A program made the translations under genes and the position numbers. Shown in pieces: positions 48,397-57,525 of a stretch of 64,000 nucleotides of DNA. Origin of the DNA: Caulobacter ginsengisoli (GTDB taxonomy: Bacteria > Pseudomonadota > Alphaproteobacteria > Caulobacterales > Caulobacteraceae); contig NZ_JAUSVS010000013.1 in assembly GCF_030814835.1 (NCBI RefSeq), positions 1 to 64,000 on the forward strand, read 5' to 3'. Under the pieces are notes generated by a model. That model ran no database searches. It saw nothing but the letters and a program-made list of their open reading frames with translations, and had not been told where the DNA came from. The stretch's first letter is position 1, and each line of letters opens with the position of its first letter.

Positions 48397-49329
48397 ATGA
48401 GGGCGAGTTTGAAGGGTATGCGGAAACTGGCAGCCGGCCTGGGCGCCGGAATGCTGGCGTCATCGCTTGCGGCGAGCGCCTGGGCTGAAGACACGTTGGG
48501 TCAGCCCACGCCGAAAGGCATCGACTTCCAGCCGGCGGCGTCGGTGCTCAAGCACGACGCCATCTTCTTCCACAACGTGATCCTGCTGCCGATCATCACG
48601 GCGATCAGCCTGCTGGTGCTGGGTCTGCTGCTGTGGGTGATGATCCGCTACAACAAGAAGGCCAATCCGGTTCCGGCCAACTGGAGCCACAACACGGTGA
48701 TCGAGGTCCTGTGGACCATCGTGCCGGTGCTGATCCTGGTCGGCATCGCGGTGCCGTCCTTCAGCCTGTTGTTCAAGTATCATGACATGCCGCCCGCCTA
48801 CATGACGGTGAAGGCCACCGGCTATCAGTGGTACTGGGGCTATGAGTATCCCGACCAGAAGGTCGCCGAGGAGACCTCGCTGGTCCTTCCCGAAGACCAG
48901 GCCAAGGCCAAGGGCGTGCCCTACCTGCTGGCCGCGACCACCCCGATGGTGGTGCCGGTCAACAAGGTGGTCCGCGTGCAGGTGACCGCCGTCGACGTGA
49001 TCCACTCGTTCGGTTTGCCCGCGTTTGGGCTCAAGACCGACGCAATCCCCGGCCGCCTGAACGAAACCTGGTTCAAGGCCGAGAAGATCGGCACCTACTA
49101 CGGTCAGTGCTCTGAGCTGTGCGGCGTCGACCACGCCTACATGCCCATCGAGATCAAGGTGGTGAGCCAGGCCGATTTCGACGCCTGGGTGGCCTCCAAG
49201 ACCACGCCCGCCACGCCGGCCGCCGCGCCGGCCCAGACCGCCGCAGCAGGGGCCGCCGCCGCTCCCGCCGCGCCCGCCACCACGACGCCGCCGGCCGCAG
49301 CTCCCGCTGCGCCCGCGGCCAAGCTTTGA
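48397..49329 (+). CDS. ctaC: Cytochrome c oxidase subunit II
   Basis: A 310-residue CuA subunit. It has an N-terminal signal-like helix (LAAGLGAGMLASSLAASAWAE), two transmembrane helices (VILLPIITAISLLVLGLLLWVMI and VLWTIVPVLILVGIAVPSFSLLF), and a periplasmic CuA domain with DVIHSFGLPAFGLKTDA and YYGQCSELCGVDHAYMPI, giving the two Cys, two His, Met and Glu ligands. The C-terminus is a long Ala/Pro/Thr tail. ATG 48397 has GAGG at a fair distance; ATG 48418 is an alternative. First gene of the oxidase cluster. Confidence 0.95.
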   Translation: MRASLKGMRKLAAGLGAGMLASSLAASAWAEDTLGQPTPKGIDFQPAASVLKHDAIFFHNVILLPIITAISLLVLGLLLWVMIRYNKKANPVPANWSHNTVIEVLWTIVPVLILVGIAVPSFSLLFKYHDMPPAYMTVKATGYQWYWGYEYPDQKVAEETSLVLPEDQAKAKGVPYLLAATTPMVVPVNKVVRVQVTAVDVIHSFGLPAFGLKTDAIPGRLNETWFKAEKIGTYYGQCSELCGVDHAYMPIEIKVVSQADFDAWVASKTTPATPAAAPAQTAAAGAAAAPAAPATTTPPAAAPAAPAAKL

Positions 49330-49346
49330 TTCGCGAAGGTAGACCG

Positions 49347-51002
49347 ATGGCTTACGCCGCCGCCGCGCACGACGATCATGCCCATACGCCGGGCTTCTTC
49401 ACCCGCTGGTTCTTCTCGACCAACCACAAGGACATCGGCACCCTCTACATCCTGTTCGCCATCATGGCGGGCCTGCTGGGTGGCGCCCTCTCTGGCCTGA
49501 TCCGCTGGGAACTGGCCGAGCCGGGCATCCAGGTCTTCAAGGCCGGCAGCTGGCTGGCCCAGTACATGCCGCTGATCGAGGCGTCCAAGCACGGCTACAA
49601 CGTGGTGGTCACCGGCCACGCCCTGATCATGATCTTCTTCATGGTCATGCCCGCCATGATCGGCGGGTTTGGCAACTGGTTCGTCCCGATCATGATCGGC
49701 GCGCCGGACATGGCCTTCCCGCGGATGAACAACATCTCGTTCTGGCTGCTGGTCGCCGCCTTCGTGCTGCTGGTGACCTCGATGTTCGTCGACGGCGGCC
49801 CCGGCCACGGCTTCGGCGGCGGCTGGACCATCTATCCGCCGCTCTCGACCATCGGCCATACCGGGCCCTCGATGGACCTGGCGATCTTCTCGCTGCACCT
49901 GGCCGGCGCCAGCTCGATCCTGGGCGCCATCAACTTCATCACCACCATCTTCAACATGCGCGCCCCGGGGATGACCATCCACCGCATGCCGCTGTTCGTG
50001 TGGTCGATCCTGGTCACCGTCTTCCTGCTGCTGCTGGCCCTGCCGGTCCTGGCCGGCGCCATCACCATGCTGCTGACCGACCGCAACTTCGGGACCCACT
50101 TCTTCGATCCCGCCGGCGGCGGCGACCCGGTGATGTTCCAGCACCTGTTCTGGTTCTTCGGCCACCCGGAAGTCTACATCCTGATCCTGCCCGGGTTCGG
50201 GATGATCAGCCACATCGTCTCGACCTTCTCGCGCAAGCCCGTCTTCGGCTACCTGCCCATGGCCTACGCCATGGTGGCCATCGGCTTCGTCGGCTTCCTG
50301 GTCTGGGCCCACCACATGTACACCGTGGGCATGGGCATCAACCTGCGGGCCTATTTCGTGGCCGCCACCATGGTCATCGCGGTGCCCACGGGCGTGAAGA
50401 TCTTCTCCTGGATCGCCACGATGTGGGGCGGGTCGATCGACTTCAAGACGCCCATGCTGTGGGCGATCGGCTTCATCTTCCTGTTCACCATCGGCGGCGT
50501 CACCGGCGTGGTGCTGGCCAATGCCGGCGTCGACTACAGCCTGCACGACACCTACTACGTGGTCGCCCACTTCCACTACGTGCTCAGCCTGGGCGCGGTG
50601 TTCGCCATCTTCGCCGGCTTCTACTATTGGTTCGAGAAGATGTGGGGCGTGAAATACAACGAGGCCCTGGGCTGCATCCACTTCTGGATCACCTTCGTCG
50701 GCGTCAACGTGATCTTCTTCCCGCAGCACTTCCTGGGCCTGCAGGGCATGCCGCGCCGCGACATCGACTACACCCCGGCCTTCCGCTACTGGAACCACAT
50801 CTCATCGATCGGCTACCTGATCACCCTGGTCGGCGTGGGGGTGTTCCTGGTCATGCTGCTCGAGGCGGCCATCCGCCGCCGCAAGGCCGAGGCCAATCCC
50901 TGGGGCGAAGGCGCCACCACCCTGGAATGGACCCTGCCTTCGCCGCCGCCGTTCCACCAGTTCAACGAGCTGCCCGAGATCAAGGCCGAGGACGGCCACT
51001 GA
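49347..51002 (+). CDS. ctaD: Cytochrome c oxidase subunit I
   Basis: A 551-residue heme-copper oxidase core with twelve membrane helices. STNHKDIGTLYILFA is the start of the subunit I fold; WFFGHPEVYILILPGFGMISHI contains the His-Tyr copper-B site with the K-channel residues, HHMYTVGMGI two further copper-B histidines, and HFHYVLSLGAVF the heme-binding histidines. ATG 49347 with a GAAGGT-type site after ctaC. It is the catalytic subunit reducing oxygen and pumping protons. Confidence 0.98.
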   Translation: MAYAAAAHDDHAHTPGFFTRWFFSTNHKDIGTLYILFAIMAGLLGGALSGLIRWELAEPGIQVFKAGSWLAQYMPLIEASKHGYNVVVTGHALIMIFFMVMPAMIGGFGNWFVPIMIGAPDMAFPRMNNISFWLLVAAFVLLVTSMFVDGGPGHGFGGGWTIYPPLSTIGHTGPSMDLAIFSLHLAGASSILGAINFITTIFNMRAPGMTIHRMPLFVWSILVTVFLLLLALPVLAGAITMLLTDRNFGTHFFDPAGGGDPVMFQHLFWFFGHPEVYILILPGFGMISHIVSTFSRKPVFGYLPMAYAMVAIGFVGFLVWAHHMYTVGMGINLRAYFVAATMVIAVPTGVKIFSWIATMWGGSIDFKTPMLWAIGFIFLFTIGGVTGVVLANAGVDYSLHDTYYVVAHFHYVLSLGAVFAIFAGFYYWFEKMWGVKYNEALGCIHFWITFVGVNVIFFPQHFLGLQGMPRRDIDYTPAFRYWNHISSIGYLITLVGVGVFLVMLLEAAIRRRKAEANPWGEGATTLEWTLPSPPPFHQFNELPEIKAEDGH

Positions 51003-51030
51003 TACCGAACGCAGCCAAAGCGTAACCTTC

Positions 51031-51061
51031 GGGGCGCGGGGCTTTTCAAGCGCCGCGCCCC
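51031..51061 (+). other. Strong intergenic hairpin between ctaD and ctaB
   Basis: A GC-rich stem of about 12 positions (GGGGCGCGGGGC at 51031-51042 with GCGCCGCGCCCC at 51050-51061, one G-G mismatch) and a seven-base loop. It is followed by CTTAG, not a T run. It may stop or partly attenuate transcription into the assembly genes, or protect the structural-subunit mRNA end. Confidence 0.6.
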
Positions 51062-51084
51062 CTTAGCATTCCGAAAGACCCGCC

Positions 51085-52086
51085 TTGACCAAGCCCGCCG
51101 CCATTACGCCAGCAAGCGCCTCCACGGCGTCGGCGCTGTGGACGGACTATCTGCAGCTGCTCAAGCCGCGGGTGATGAGCCTGGTGGTGTTCACCGCCCT
51201 GACGGGCCTGGTCTGCGCCGGCAAGCCGATCAACCCGATCATCGCCTTCGTGGCCATCCTCTGCATCGCGGTGGGGGCGGGGGCTTCGGCCTCGCTCAAC
51301 ATGTGGTTCGACGCCGACATCGACGCCAAGATGCGGCGCACCCGCGGCCGGCCGGTGCCGATGGGCAAGGTGGCCGGGGTCGAGGCTCTGACGCTCGGCG
51401 TGGTGCTGTCGCTGTTTTCCGTCATGTTCATGGGCATGACGACCAACTGGCTGGCGGCCGGCCTGCTGGCCTTCACCATCCTGTTCTACGCCGTGATCTA
51501 CACCATGTGGCTCAAGCGCTGGACGGCCCAGAACATCGTCATCGGCGGCCTGGCCGGGGCGCTGCCGCCGGCCATCGGCTGGGCGGCGGCCTCGGGCTCG
51601 ACCCCGCTCAACGCCTGGCTGCTGGTGGCCATCATCTTCCTGTGGACCCCGCCGCACTTCTGGGCCCTGGCCCTCTACACCAGCGACGACTACGCCAGGG
51701 TGGGCGTGCCGATGATGCCGGTGGTCAAGGGCGCGGCCTCCACCCGCCGCCAGATCCTCGGCTACAGCCTGGTGCTGATCCCCGTCTGCCTGGCCCCCGC
51801 CGTCACGGGCCTGGGCGGCCCGGCCTATCTGGCGGTCTCGGCCCTGGGCGGGGCGGTCTTCCTGCTGCTGGCCTGGCGGGTGTTCAGGTCGCGGGCCGGC
51901 GACGCCCCGGGCGAGCGTGAGGAGGGCCTCTACGACGTCAAGGCCGCCGCCAAGGACGCCCGCAACCTCTTTGCCTTCTCCATCCTCTACCTGACCCTGC
52001 TGTTCGCGGCCCTGCTGGTCGAGAAGTTCGCCGGCATCGCGCCGCTGCCCAACCTGACCGGCCCCTTCTTCAGTGGATTGGCCTGA
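51085..52086 (+). CDS. ctaB: Protoheme IX farnesyltransferase (heme O synthase)
   Basis: A 333-residue UbiA-family prenyltransferase. NMWFDADIDAKMRRTRGRPVPMG is the first Asp-rich motif and the TSDDYARVGVPMM region the second. Nine hydrophobic stretches are seen. It converts heme B to heme O for the aa3 oxidase. The start is TTG at 51085 (no ATG fits in the preceding 80 bases) with weak Shine-Dalgarno support. The stop overlaps the ATG of the next small gene (TGATG). Confidence 0.95.
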   Translation: MTKPAAITPASASTASALWTDYLQLLKPRVMSLVVFTALTGLVCAGKPINPIIAFVAILCIAVGAGASASLNMWFDADIDAKMRRTRGRPVPMGKVAGVEALTLGVVLSLFSVMFMGMTTNWLAAGLLAFTILFYAVIYTMWLKRWTAQNIVIGGLAGALPPAIGWAAASGSTPLNAWLLVAIIFLWTPPHFWALALYTSDDYARVGVPMMPVVKGAASTRRQILGYSLVLIPVCLAPAVTGLGGPAYLAVSALGGAVFLLLAWRVFRSRAGDAPGEREEGLYDVKAAAKDARNLFAFSILYLTLLFAALLVEKFAGIAPLPNLTGPFFSGLA

Positions 52087-52238
52087 TGCCCAACCCCTTC
52101 AACGAGACCGACGAACAGGCCAAGGCCCGCAAGGGGCGCAGCCTCGCCATCGCGCTGGGCCTGGTGGTCTTCATCATCCTGATCTTCGTGGTCTCGATCG
52201 TGAACATGGGAGGGGCGATTGCAAACCGGCCCCTCTAA
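52086..52238 (+). CDS. Small single-helix oxidase-cluster protein (CoxF-like)
   Basis: A 50-residue protein. The N-terminal half is hydrophilic (MPNPFNETDEQAKARKGRSL) and the middle is one membrane helix (IALGLVVFIILIFVVSIVNMGG). Tiny genes of this type lie between ctaB and ctaG in many alphaproteobacteria and are called coxF; the function is not well defined. It overlaps ctaB by one base and ctaG by twenty, so it is very probably translated. Confidence 0.82.
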   Translation: MPNPFNETDEQAKARKGRSLAIALGLVVFIILIFVVSIVNMGGAIANRPL

Positions 52239-52809
52239 GCGCCGCAACGCCCTGGTCGCGGTCGTCTGCCTGGGCGTCTTCGCCGGCATGGTCGGCGCGG
52301 CCTATGCCGCCGTGCCGCTCTACAAGGCCTTCTGCCAGCTGACCGGCTATGACGGCACGGTGCGCCAGGCCGCCAAGGCGCCGGACAAGGCGCTGGACCG
52401 GACCATCGTCATCCGCTTCGACACCAACGTCCGGGACCTGCCCTTCGACTTCAAGGCCAGGCAGCTGACCCAGACGCTGAAGATCGGCGAGACGGGCCTG
52501 GCCTATTTCACGGTCACCAACACCAGCGACAAACCCTATACCGCCCGGGCCAGCTACAATGTGCTGCCCGAGCAGGCCGGGGCCTATTTCCAGAAGCTGC
52601 AATGCTTCTGTTTCTCGGACCAGACGATCGGGCCGCACCAGACCATGGAGTTCCCGGTGCTGTATTTCGTCGATCCGAAATACGCCGATGATTTCGAGAC
52701 CCGCGGTTCAGGCGAGGTCACTCTGTCCTACACCTTCTTCCCGGTGGACCAGAAACGCGCCGAGAGCGCCTCTGGACCCCTTGGCGGAAAGGTGAAGGCA
52801 GGGCTATAG
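52219..52809 (+). CDS. ctaG: Cytochrome c oxidase assembly protein CtaG (Cox11)
   Basis: A 196-residue copper chaperone inserting CuB into subunit I. It has one N-terminal transmembrane helix (LVAVVCLGVFAGMVGAAYAAV) and a periplasmic Ig-like domain with YNVLPEQAGAYFQKLQCFCFSDQTIGPHQTMEFPVLYFVDP, containing the CFCF copper-binding motif. The start is TTG at 52219 with GGGAGGGG about 5 bases before it. It overlaps the CoxF-like gene. Confidence 0.95.
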   Translation: MQTGPSKRRNALVAVVCLGVFAGMVGAAYAAVPLYKAFCQLTGYDGTVRQAAKAPDKALDRTIVIRFDTNVRDLPFDFKARQLTQTLKIGETGLAYFTVTNTSDKPYTARASYNVLPEQAGAYFQKLQCFCFSDQTIGPHQTMEFPVLYFVDPKYADDFETRGSGEVTLSYTFFPVDQKRAESASGPLGGKVKAGL

Positions 52810-52871
52810 CAGGCAGGATTCGTCGGGACCCCCAGGGGGCCCGCGTGAGGGGAAGAAGGTTAAGGCACGAC

Positions 52872-53753
52872 ATGGCCCACGACGGCGTCAAGCACGACTA
52901 CCATCTCGTCAATCCGAGCCACTATCCGTTGCTCGGTTCGATCGCCGCCACCGTCATGCTGATGGGCGTGGTCGTCGGCATGAAGGGATTGTTCGGCATT
53001 CCCAAGGGCAACTGGATCATGGCCATCGGCGGCCTGGCCGGCGTGCTCTACACCATGCTCGGCTGGTGGATGCAGGTGACCAAGGAAGCCAACCAGGGGG
53101 ACCACACCCCGGTGGTCTCCATCGGCCTGCGCTACGGCATGATCCTGTTCATCGCTTCGGAAGTGATGTTCTTCGTCGCCTGGTTCTGGATCTTCTTCGA
53201 GATGGCCCTGTTCTCGGGCCACCGCGTCCTGACCCCCGAGGTCGGCAATTTCGAAGGCGTCGCCGAAGCCTGGAAGACCTGGCCGCCCAAGGGCATCGAA
53301 CTGGTGCCGGCCTTCCACCTGCCGCTGATCAACACCCTGACCCTGCTGCTCTCGGGCACCACGGTGACCTGGGCCCACCACGCCCTGCAGCAGGGCGACC
53401 GCAAGAGCGCCAAGATCGGCCTCTTCCTGACCATCCTGCTGGGCGTGCTGTTCACCTCGATCCAGGCCTATGAGTACCACCACATCCTGACCGAGAAGCT
53501 GTTCTACTCCGAAGAGGCGGCCAATGCCGGCCTCTATGGCTCGTCCTTCTTCATGGCCACGGGCTTCCACGGCTTCCACGTGCTGATCGGGACCATCTTC
53601 CTGACCGTCTGCTTCCTGCGCCTGCTGGGCGGCGGCTTCAGCCCCAAACAGCATTTCGGGTTCGAGGCGGCGGCCTGGTACTGGCACTTCGTCGACGTGG
53701 TCTGGCTGTTCCTGTTCGCCTTCATCTACGTGATCTTCGGGACCACAAACTGA
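52872..53753 (+). CDS. ctaE: Cytochrome c oxidase subunit III
   Basis: A 293-residue, seven-helix subunit III. MAHDGVKHDYHLVNPSHYPLLGSIAAT, GLRYGMILFIASEVMFFVAWFWIFFEMAL, LLLSGTTVTWAHHALQQGD and GFHGFHVLIGTIFL are its conserved blocks. It stabilises proton uptake and lipid binding in the oxidase. ATG 52872 is preferred to a GTG nine codons upstream because subunit III proteins start close to this MAHDxVKHDYHL. A DUF983 gene begins two bases later. Confidence 0.96.
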   Translation: MAHDGVKHDYHLVNPSHYPLLGSIAATVMLMGVVVGMKGLFGIPKGNWIMAIGGLAGVLYTMLGWWMQVTKEANQGDHTPVVSIGLRYGMILFIASEVMFFVAWFWIFFEMALFSGHRVLTPEVGNFEGVAEAWKTWPPKGIELVPAFHLPLINTLTLLLSGTTVTWAHHALQQGDRKSAKIGLFLTILLGVLFTSIQAYEYHHILTEKLFYSEEAANAGLYGSSFFMATGFHGFHVLIGTIFLTVCFLRLLGGGFSPKQHFGFEAAAWYWHFVDVVWLFLFAFIYVIFGTTN

Positions 53754-53755
53754 GC

Positions 53756-54112
53756 GTGACCAACCCGTACCTGGCGGGGGCGGCGGGCCGCTGTCCCCAG
53801 TGCGGCGAAGGGCATCTGTTCGAGGGCTTCCTCAAGGTGTCCCAGACCTGCGAGGCCTGCGGTTTCGACCTCTCCAAGGCCGACAGCGGTGACGGCCCCG
53901 CCGTCTTCGTGATCATGATCGCCGGCTTCCTGATGGCGTTCGGGACGCTGTTCTCGCTGTTCGCCTTCCATTGGCCGGTCTGGCTGGTCCTGGCCTTCTG
54001 GATGCCGATGACCGTGGTGACCTGCCTCGGCCTGCTGCGGCCCATGAAGGGCCTGCTGGTCGCCGCCCAGTTCGTGCACAAGGCCTCGCAAGCCGGACGC
54101 CATGACGTCTGA
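53756..54112 (+). CDS. DUF983 zinc-ribbon membrane protein
   Basis: A 118-residue protein with two N-terminal CxxC pairs (RCPQCGEGHLFEGFL and CEACGFDLSKAD) that form a zinc ribbon, then two membrane helices (VFVIMIAGFLMAFGTLFSLFAF and VWLVLAFWMPMTVVTCLGLL). DUF983 genes regularly sit beside cytochrome oxidase assembly genes in alphaproteobacteria, so a role in oxidase maturation is plausible but unproven. GTG start at 53756; it overlaps SURF1 by 11 bases. Confidence 0.88.
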   Translation: MTNPYLAGAAGRCPQCGEGHLFEGFLKVSQTCEACGFDLSKADSGDGPAVFVIMIAGFLMAFGTLFSLFAFHWPVWLVLAFWMPMTVVTCLGLLRPMKGLLVAAQFVHKASQAGRHDV

Positions 54113-54821
54113 GACGTCCGAGCGGGGCAGCCGTTTTCCGATCGGCCTGACCATCGCCACGGCCATCGCCATGGCCATTCTGATCGGCCTTGGGGTCTGG
54201 CAGCTCCAGCGGCTGGCCTGGAAACAGAACCTGCTCGCCCAGATCGCCGCCCGCAGCACAGCGCCGGCCGTGTCGCTGGATGCGGGCCTGGCCAGCGCCG
54301 AGAACCCGGAGTTCACCCGGGTCCGGGTGGTCTGCCCGGGCCTGGCGACCGCCCGCTTCGTGGCCATCTACGCCATCGGCGAGGGCCAGGCCGGCGACCG
54401 GCTGGTCTCGCTCTGCCATCCCACCGACTCGAAGCTGGCCCTGCTGGTCGACCGCGGCTTCGTCGCCGGCACGATCTCGGCCCGCCCGCCCCAGACCGAG
54501 AGCCAGACGCCGGTCGCCATCGTCGGCCTGCTGCGCCGGGGCGACCACGGCAACGCCTTCACCCCGCCGCCGCAGGACGGCCGCTTCTTCAGCCGCGACC
54601 TGGCCGCCATCGGCAAGGCCCTGGGCGCGACCCGCCCGCTGGCCCCGCTGATGCTCAGCGCCGAGACCTCCAGCAATCCCGAGTGGAAGGCGCTGGTCCC
54701 CGCGCCGCTGCCCAGCGACATCCCCAACCGCCACCTGGAATACGCCCTGACCTGGTTCGGCCTTGCCGGGGCCCTGGCCGCCGTCTATGGCGCCATGCTC
54801 TGGCGACGTCGGAAGGCATAA
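54102..54821 (+). CDS. SURF1-family oxidase assembly protein
   Basis: A 239-residue protein with N- and C-terminal transmembrane helices (IGLTIATAIAMAILIGLGVWQLQRL and LEYALTWFGLAGALAAVYGAMLW) around a periplasmic domain. QLQRLAWKQNLLAQI and NRHLEYALTWF are conserved SURF1 motifs. SURF1 assists heme a insertion into subunit I. ATG 54102 overlaps the DUF983 gene by eleven bases, and the TAA shares an A with the thrC ATG (TAATG). Confidence 0.93.
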   Translation: MTSETSERGSRFPIGLTIATAIAMAILIGLGVWQLQRLAWKQNLLAQIAARSTAPAVSLDAGLASAENPEFTRVRVVCPGLATARFVAIYAIGEGQAGDRLVSLCHPTDSKLALLVDRGFVAGTISARPPQTESQTPVAIVGLLRRGDHGNAFTPPPQDGRFFSRDLAAIGKALGATRPLAPLMLSAETSSNPEWKALVPAPLPSDIPNRHLEYALTWFGLAGALAAVYGAMLWRRRKA

Positions 54822-56230
54822 TGAACTACATCTCCACCCGTTCGGGCTGCGGGCCTGACTCGCCGCCTATCGGATTCCTGGACGCGGTGCTGGCCGGCCT
54901 GGCCCCCGACGGCGGCCTCTATGTGCCGCAGACCTGGCCCGCCTTCACGCCCGAAGAGATCGCCGCGTTCGGCGGCAAGCCCTACCATCAGGTCGCCGCC
55001 GCCGTGCTGGGCCGCTTCGCCGGCGATGAGATTCCCGCCGACGTCCTCGGCGACATGTGCCGCGAGGCCTATGACAGCTTCAGCCACGCGGCCACCGCGC
55101 CGCTGAAGCAGCTCTATCCCGACACCTATCTGCTGGAGCTGTTCCACGGCCCGACCCTGGCCTTCAAGGACGTGGCCATGCAGCTGCTGGGCCGGCTCTA
55201 CGACTATGCTCTCAAGCGCCAGGGCCGGAAGATCACCATCCTGGCCGCCACCAGCGGCGACACCGGCGGAGCGGCGGTCGAGGCTTTCCGGGGCCGCAGC
55301 AACGTCAACATCGTCGTGCTCTTCCCCGATGGCCGGATCAGCGAGGTCCAGCGCCGGTTCATGACCACGGCGACCGAGGCCAATGTCCGCTGCGTGGCCG
55401 TGCAGGGCACCTTCGACGACTGCCAGGGCATCCTGAAGGCCGCCTTCCAGGACGACCAGTTCCGCACCGCCGTCGACCTGTCGGCGGTCAACTCGATCAA
55501 TTTCGCCCGCATCGCCGCCCAGTGCGTCTACTACTTCACCGCCGCCGTGGCCCTGGGCGCGCCGGCCACTTCGCCGGCCTTCGTGGTCCCAACCGGCAAT
55601 TTCGGCGACGCCTTCGCCGGCTATGTCGCCCACGCCATGGGCCTGCCGATCAGCCGCATCCTGACCGCCACCAACAGCAACGACATCGTCGCCCGCGCCT
55701 TCACCGAAGGGCGCTACAGCCGCGGCGTCGTCGCCCCGACCCAGAGCCCGGCCATGGACATCCAGGTCGCCTCCAACTTCGAGCGCCTCTATTTCGAATG
55801 CGCCCGCCGCGACGGGCTTGAGACCGGCCGCGCCTTCCAGGCCTTCGCCAGCACCGGCGGCCTGGACATCCCGCCCGCGGCGCTCGCCGCCATGCGCGAC
55901 CTCTTCGCCGGCGCCTCGGTCAGCGAGACCGACACCTCGGCCGCCATGGTTTCGACCCTCAACGAGACCGGCGAACTGATCGATCCCCACACCGCCGTGG
56001 CCGTGGCCGCCGCTCGCCGCCTGGGCTCGCCCAGCCCCTACGCGCCGCAGATCGTGCTCTCCACCGCCCATCCGGCCAAGTTCACCGAAGCCGTCCACGC
56101 CGCCACCGGCGTCATCCCGCCCTCGCCGCGCGGCGCCGGCGAGCTTGCCGCCCGGCCCGAGCGCTTCGACCGCCTGCCCGCCGATGGCGAGGCGGTGAAG
56201 GCCTATGTCCGCGATTTCGCCATCGGATGA
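54821..56230 (+). CDS. thrC: Threonine synthase
   Basis: A 469-residue PLP enzyme converting O-phosphohomoserine to threonine. HGPTLAFKDVAMQLLGRLYDYAL contains the PLP Lys, AATSGDTGGAAVEAFRG the phosphate-binding loop, and VPTGNFGDAFAGYVAHAMGLPI further cofactor contacts. The N-terminal MNYISTRSG and GLAPDGGLYVPQ are typical of the long class (E. coli-like). Placed directly after oxidase assembly genes by translational coupling, a common arrangement in this group. Confidence 0.96.
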   Translation: MNYISTRSGCGPDSPPIGFLDAVLAGLAPDGGLYVPQTWPAFTPEEIAAFGGKPYHQVAAAVLGRFAGDEIPADVLGDMCREAYDSFSHAATAPLKQLYPDTYLLELFHGPTLAFKDVAMQLLGRLYDYALKRQGRKITILAATSGDTGGAAVEAFRGRSNVNIVVLFPDGRISEVQRRFMTTATEANVRCVAVQGTFDDCQGILKAAFQDDQFRTAVDLSAVNSINFARIAAQCVYYFTAAVALGAPATSPAFVVPTGNFGDAFAGYVAHAMGLPISRILTATNSNDIVARAFTEGRYSRGVVAPTQSPAMDIQVASNFERLYFECARRDGLETGRAFQAFASTGGLDIPPAALAAMRDLFAGASVSETDTSAAMVSTLNETGELIDPHTAVAVAAARRLGSPSPYAPQIVLSTAHPAKFTEAVHAATGVIPPSPRGAGELAARPERFDRLPADGEAVKAYVRDFAIG

Positions 56231-57495
56231 GCGCCCGCCTGCACCGCCTGACCACCGGCGTCCGCGTCATCTGCGATCCGATGCCGGGGCTGGAGACCCT
56301 GGCCCTGTCGGTCGTGGCCGGCCGGGGCGCCCGCTACGAGGACGAGGCCCGCTCTGGCTGGTCGCACCTGCTCGAGCACATGGTGTTCAAGGGCGCCGGC
56401 GACCGCTCGGCCCGCGAGATCGTCGAGGTCATCGAGCAGGAAGGCGGCCAGCTCAACGCCGCCACCGGCTATGAGCGCACCAGCTTCCAGGTGCGGGCCC
56501 TGAAGGGCGGCCTGGACTTAGGGATGGCCGTCGTCGCCGACCTGGTCCTGCGTCCCACTCTCGACGCCGGCGACCTGAAGAAGGAAAAGCAGGTGGTCGG
56601 CCAGGAGATCGCCGAGGCCGCCGACACCCCCGACGACCTGGTCTTCGAACTGGCCCAGGCCGCCTGCTGGCAGGGTCAGTCGCTGGGCCGGCCGATCCTG
56701 GGTACGGTCAAATCCATCAAGCCCGCCGACCCGGCCGCTCTCGCCGCCTGGCGCGCCGCCCTCTACGCCCCCGACCGCCTGGTGGTCAGCGCCGCCGGGG
56801 CGGTGGATGAGGCCGAACTGCTGGCCCTGGCCGAGCGCGAGTTCGGCCATCTGCCCGCGCAGGCCGGCGCGCCGGTCCCACCGCCCGCCGTCTTCACCGC
56901 CGGTGTCGCCGCCAAGGACCGCCGGCTGGAACAGGCGCATCTGGTCCTGCTGCTGCCCGCCCCTGGCGCAGGGGACGACGACTATTTCCCGCTCCGCGTC
57001 TTCGTCGAGGCTCTGGGCGGCGGCATGTCCTCGCGCCTGTTCCAGGAGGCCCGCGAGAAGCGCGGCCTGGCCTACGCCATCGACGCCTATGCCGAGACCC
57101 ATCCCGATGGCGGGGTGCTGGGCGTCTATGCCGGCTGCGCGGCCAAGGACGCCGCCGAACTGGCCAAGGTCACCGCCGGTGAAATCCTCGACCTGGGCGC
57201 TTCGATCGGCGCCGCCGAACTGGCCCGGGCCAAGGCCCAGCTCAAGGCCTCGATGTTCATGGGCCGCGAACAGCCGCTGAACCGCGCCGAGCAGTCGGCG
57301 GGCCAGATTCTGCTGTTCGACCGCCTGTTCACCGCCGCCGACCTGGCCGCCGCCATCGACGCGGTGACGCCCGCCGACATCGCCCGCCTGGCCGGCCGGC
57401 TGGTGGGGCCGAAGCTGTCGGTGGGTTCGGTGCTGGGGTCGAAGGCGGCCCTGTCGGCGCCCGCCGCGTTCGAGACGGCGCTTTTCGGCGCTTGA
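56227..57495 (+). CDS. M16-family zinc peptidase
   Basis: A 422-residue insulinase-type peptidase. SHLLEHMVFKGAGDRSAREI has the inverted zinc motif HxxEH, and KKEKQVVGQEIAEAADTPDDLVFELAQ contains the distal Glu ligand. The C-terminal half carries FQEAREKRGLAYAIDAYAETHPDGG, the substrate-binding R/Y region, so this is a one-chain processing-peptidase type. ATG overlaps the thrC stop by four bases. It probably degrades peptides in the cytoplasm or periplasm; no signal peptide is seen. Confidence 0.92.
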   Translation: MSARLHRLTTGVRVICDPMPGLETLALSVVAGRGARYEDEARSGWSHLLEHMVFKGAGDRSAREIVEVIEQEGGQLNAATGYERTSFQVRALKGGLDLGMAVVADLVLRPTLDAGDLKKEKQVVGQEIAEAADTPDDLVFELAQAACWQGQSLGRPILGTVKSIKPADPAALAAWRAALYAPDRLVVSAAGAVDEAELLALAEREFGHLPAQAGAPVPPPAVFTAGVAAKDRRLEQAHLVLLLPAPGAGDDDYFPLRVFVEALGGGMSSRLFQEAREKRGLAYAIDAYAETHPDGGVLGVYAGCAAKDAAELAKVTAGEILDLGASIGAAELARAKAQLKASMFMGREQPLNRAEQSAGQILLFDRLFTAADLAAAIDAVTPADIARLAGRLVGPKLSVGSVLGSKAALSAPAAFETALFGA

Positions 57496-57525
57496 CCAAA
57501 TCGGTCAAGGGCGCACCTTTCCGCC

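Noticed and set aside
49137..50798. A 553-codon minus-strand frame antisense to ctaD
   Set aside because: The His/Asp/Gly/Glu-rich translation mirrors the hydrophobic ctaD codons and has no recognisable domain.
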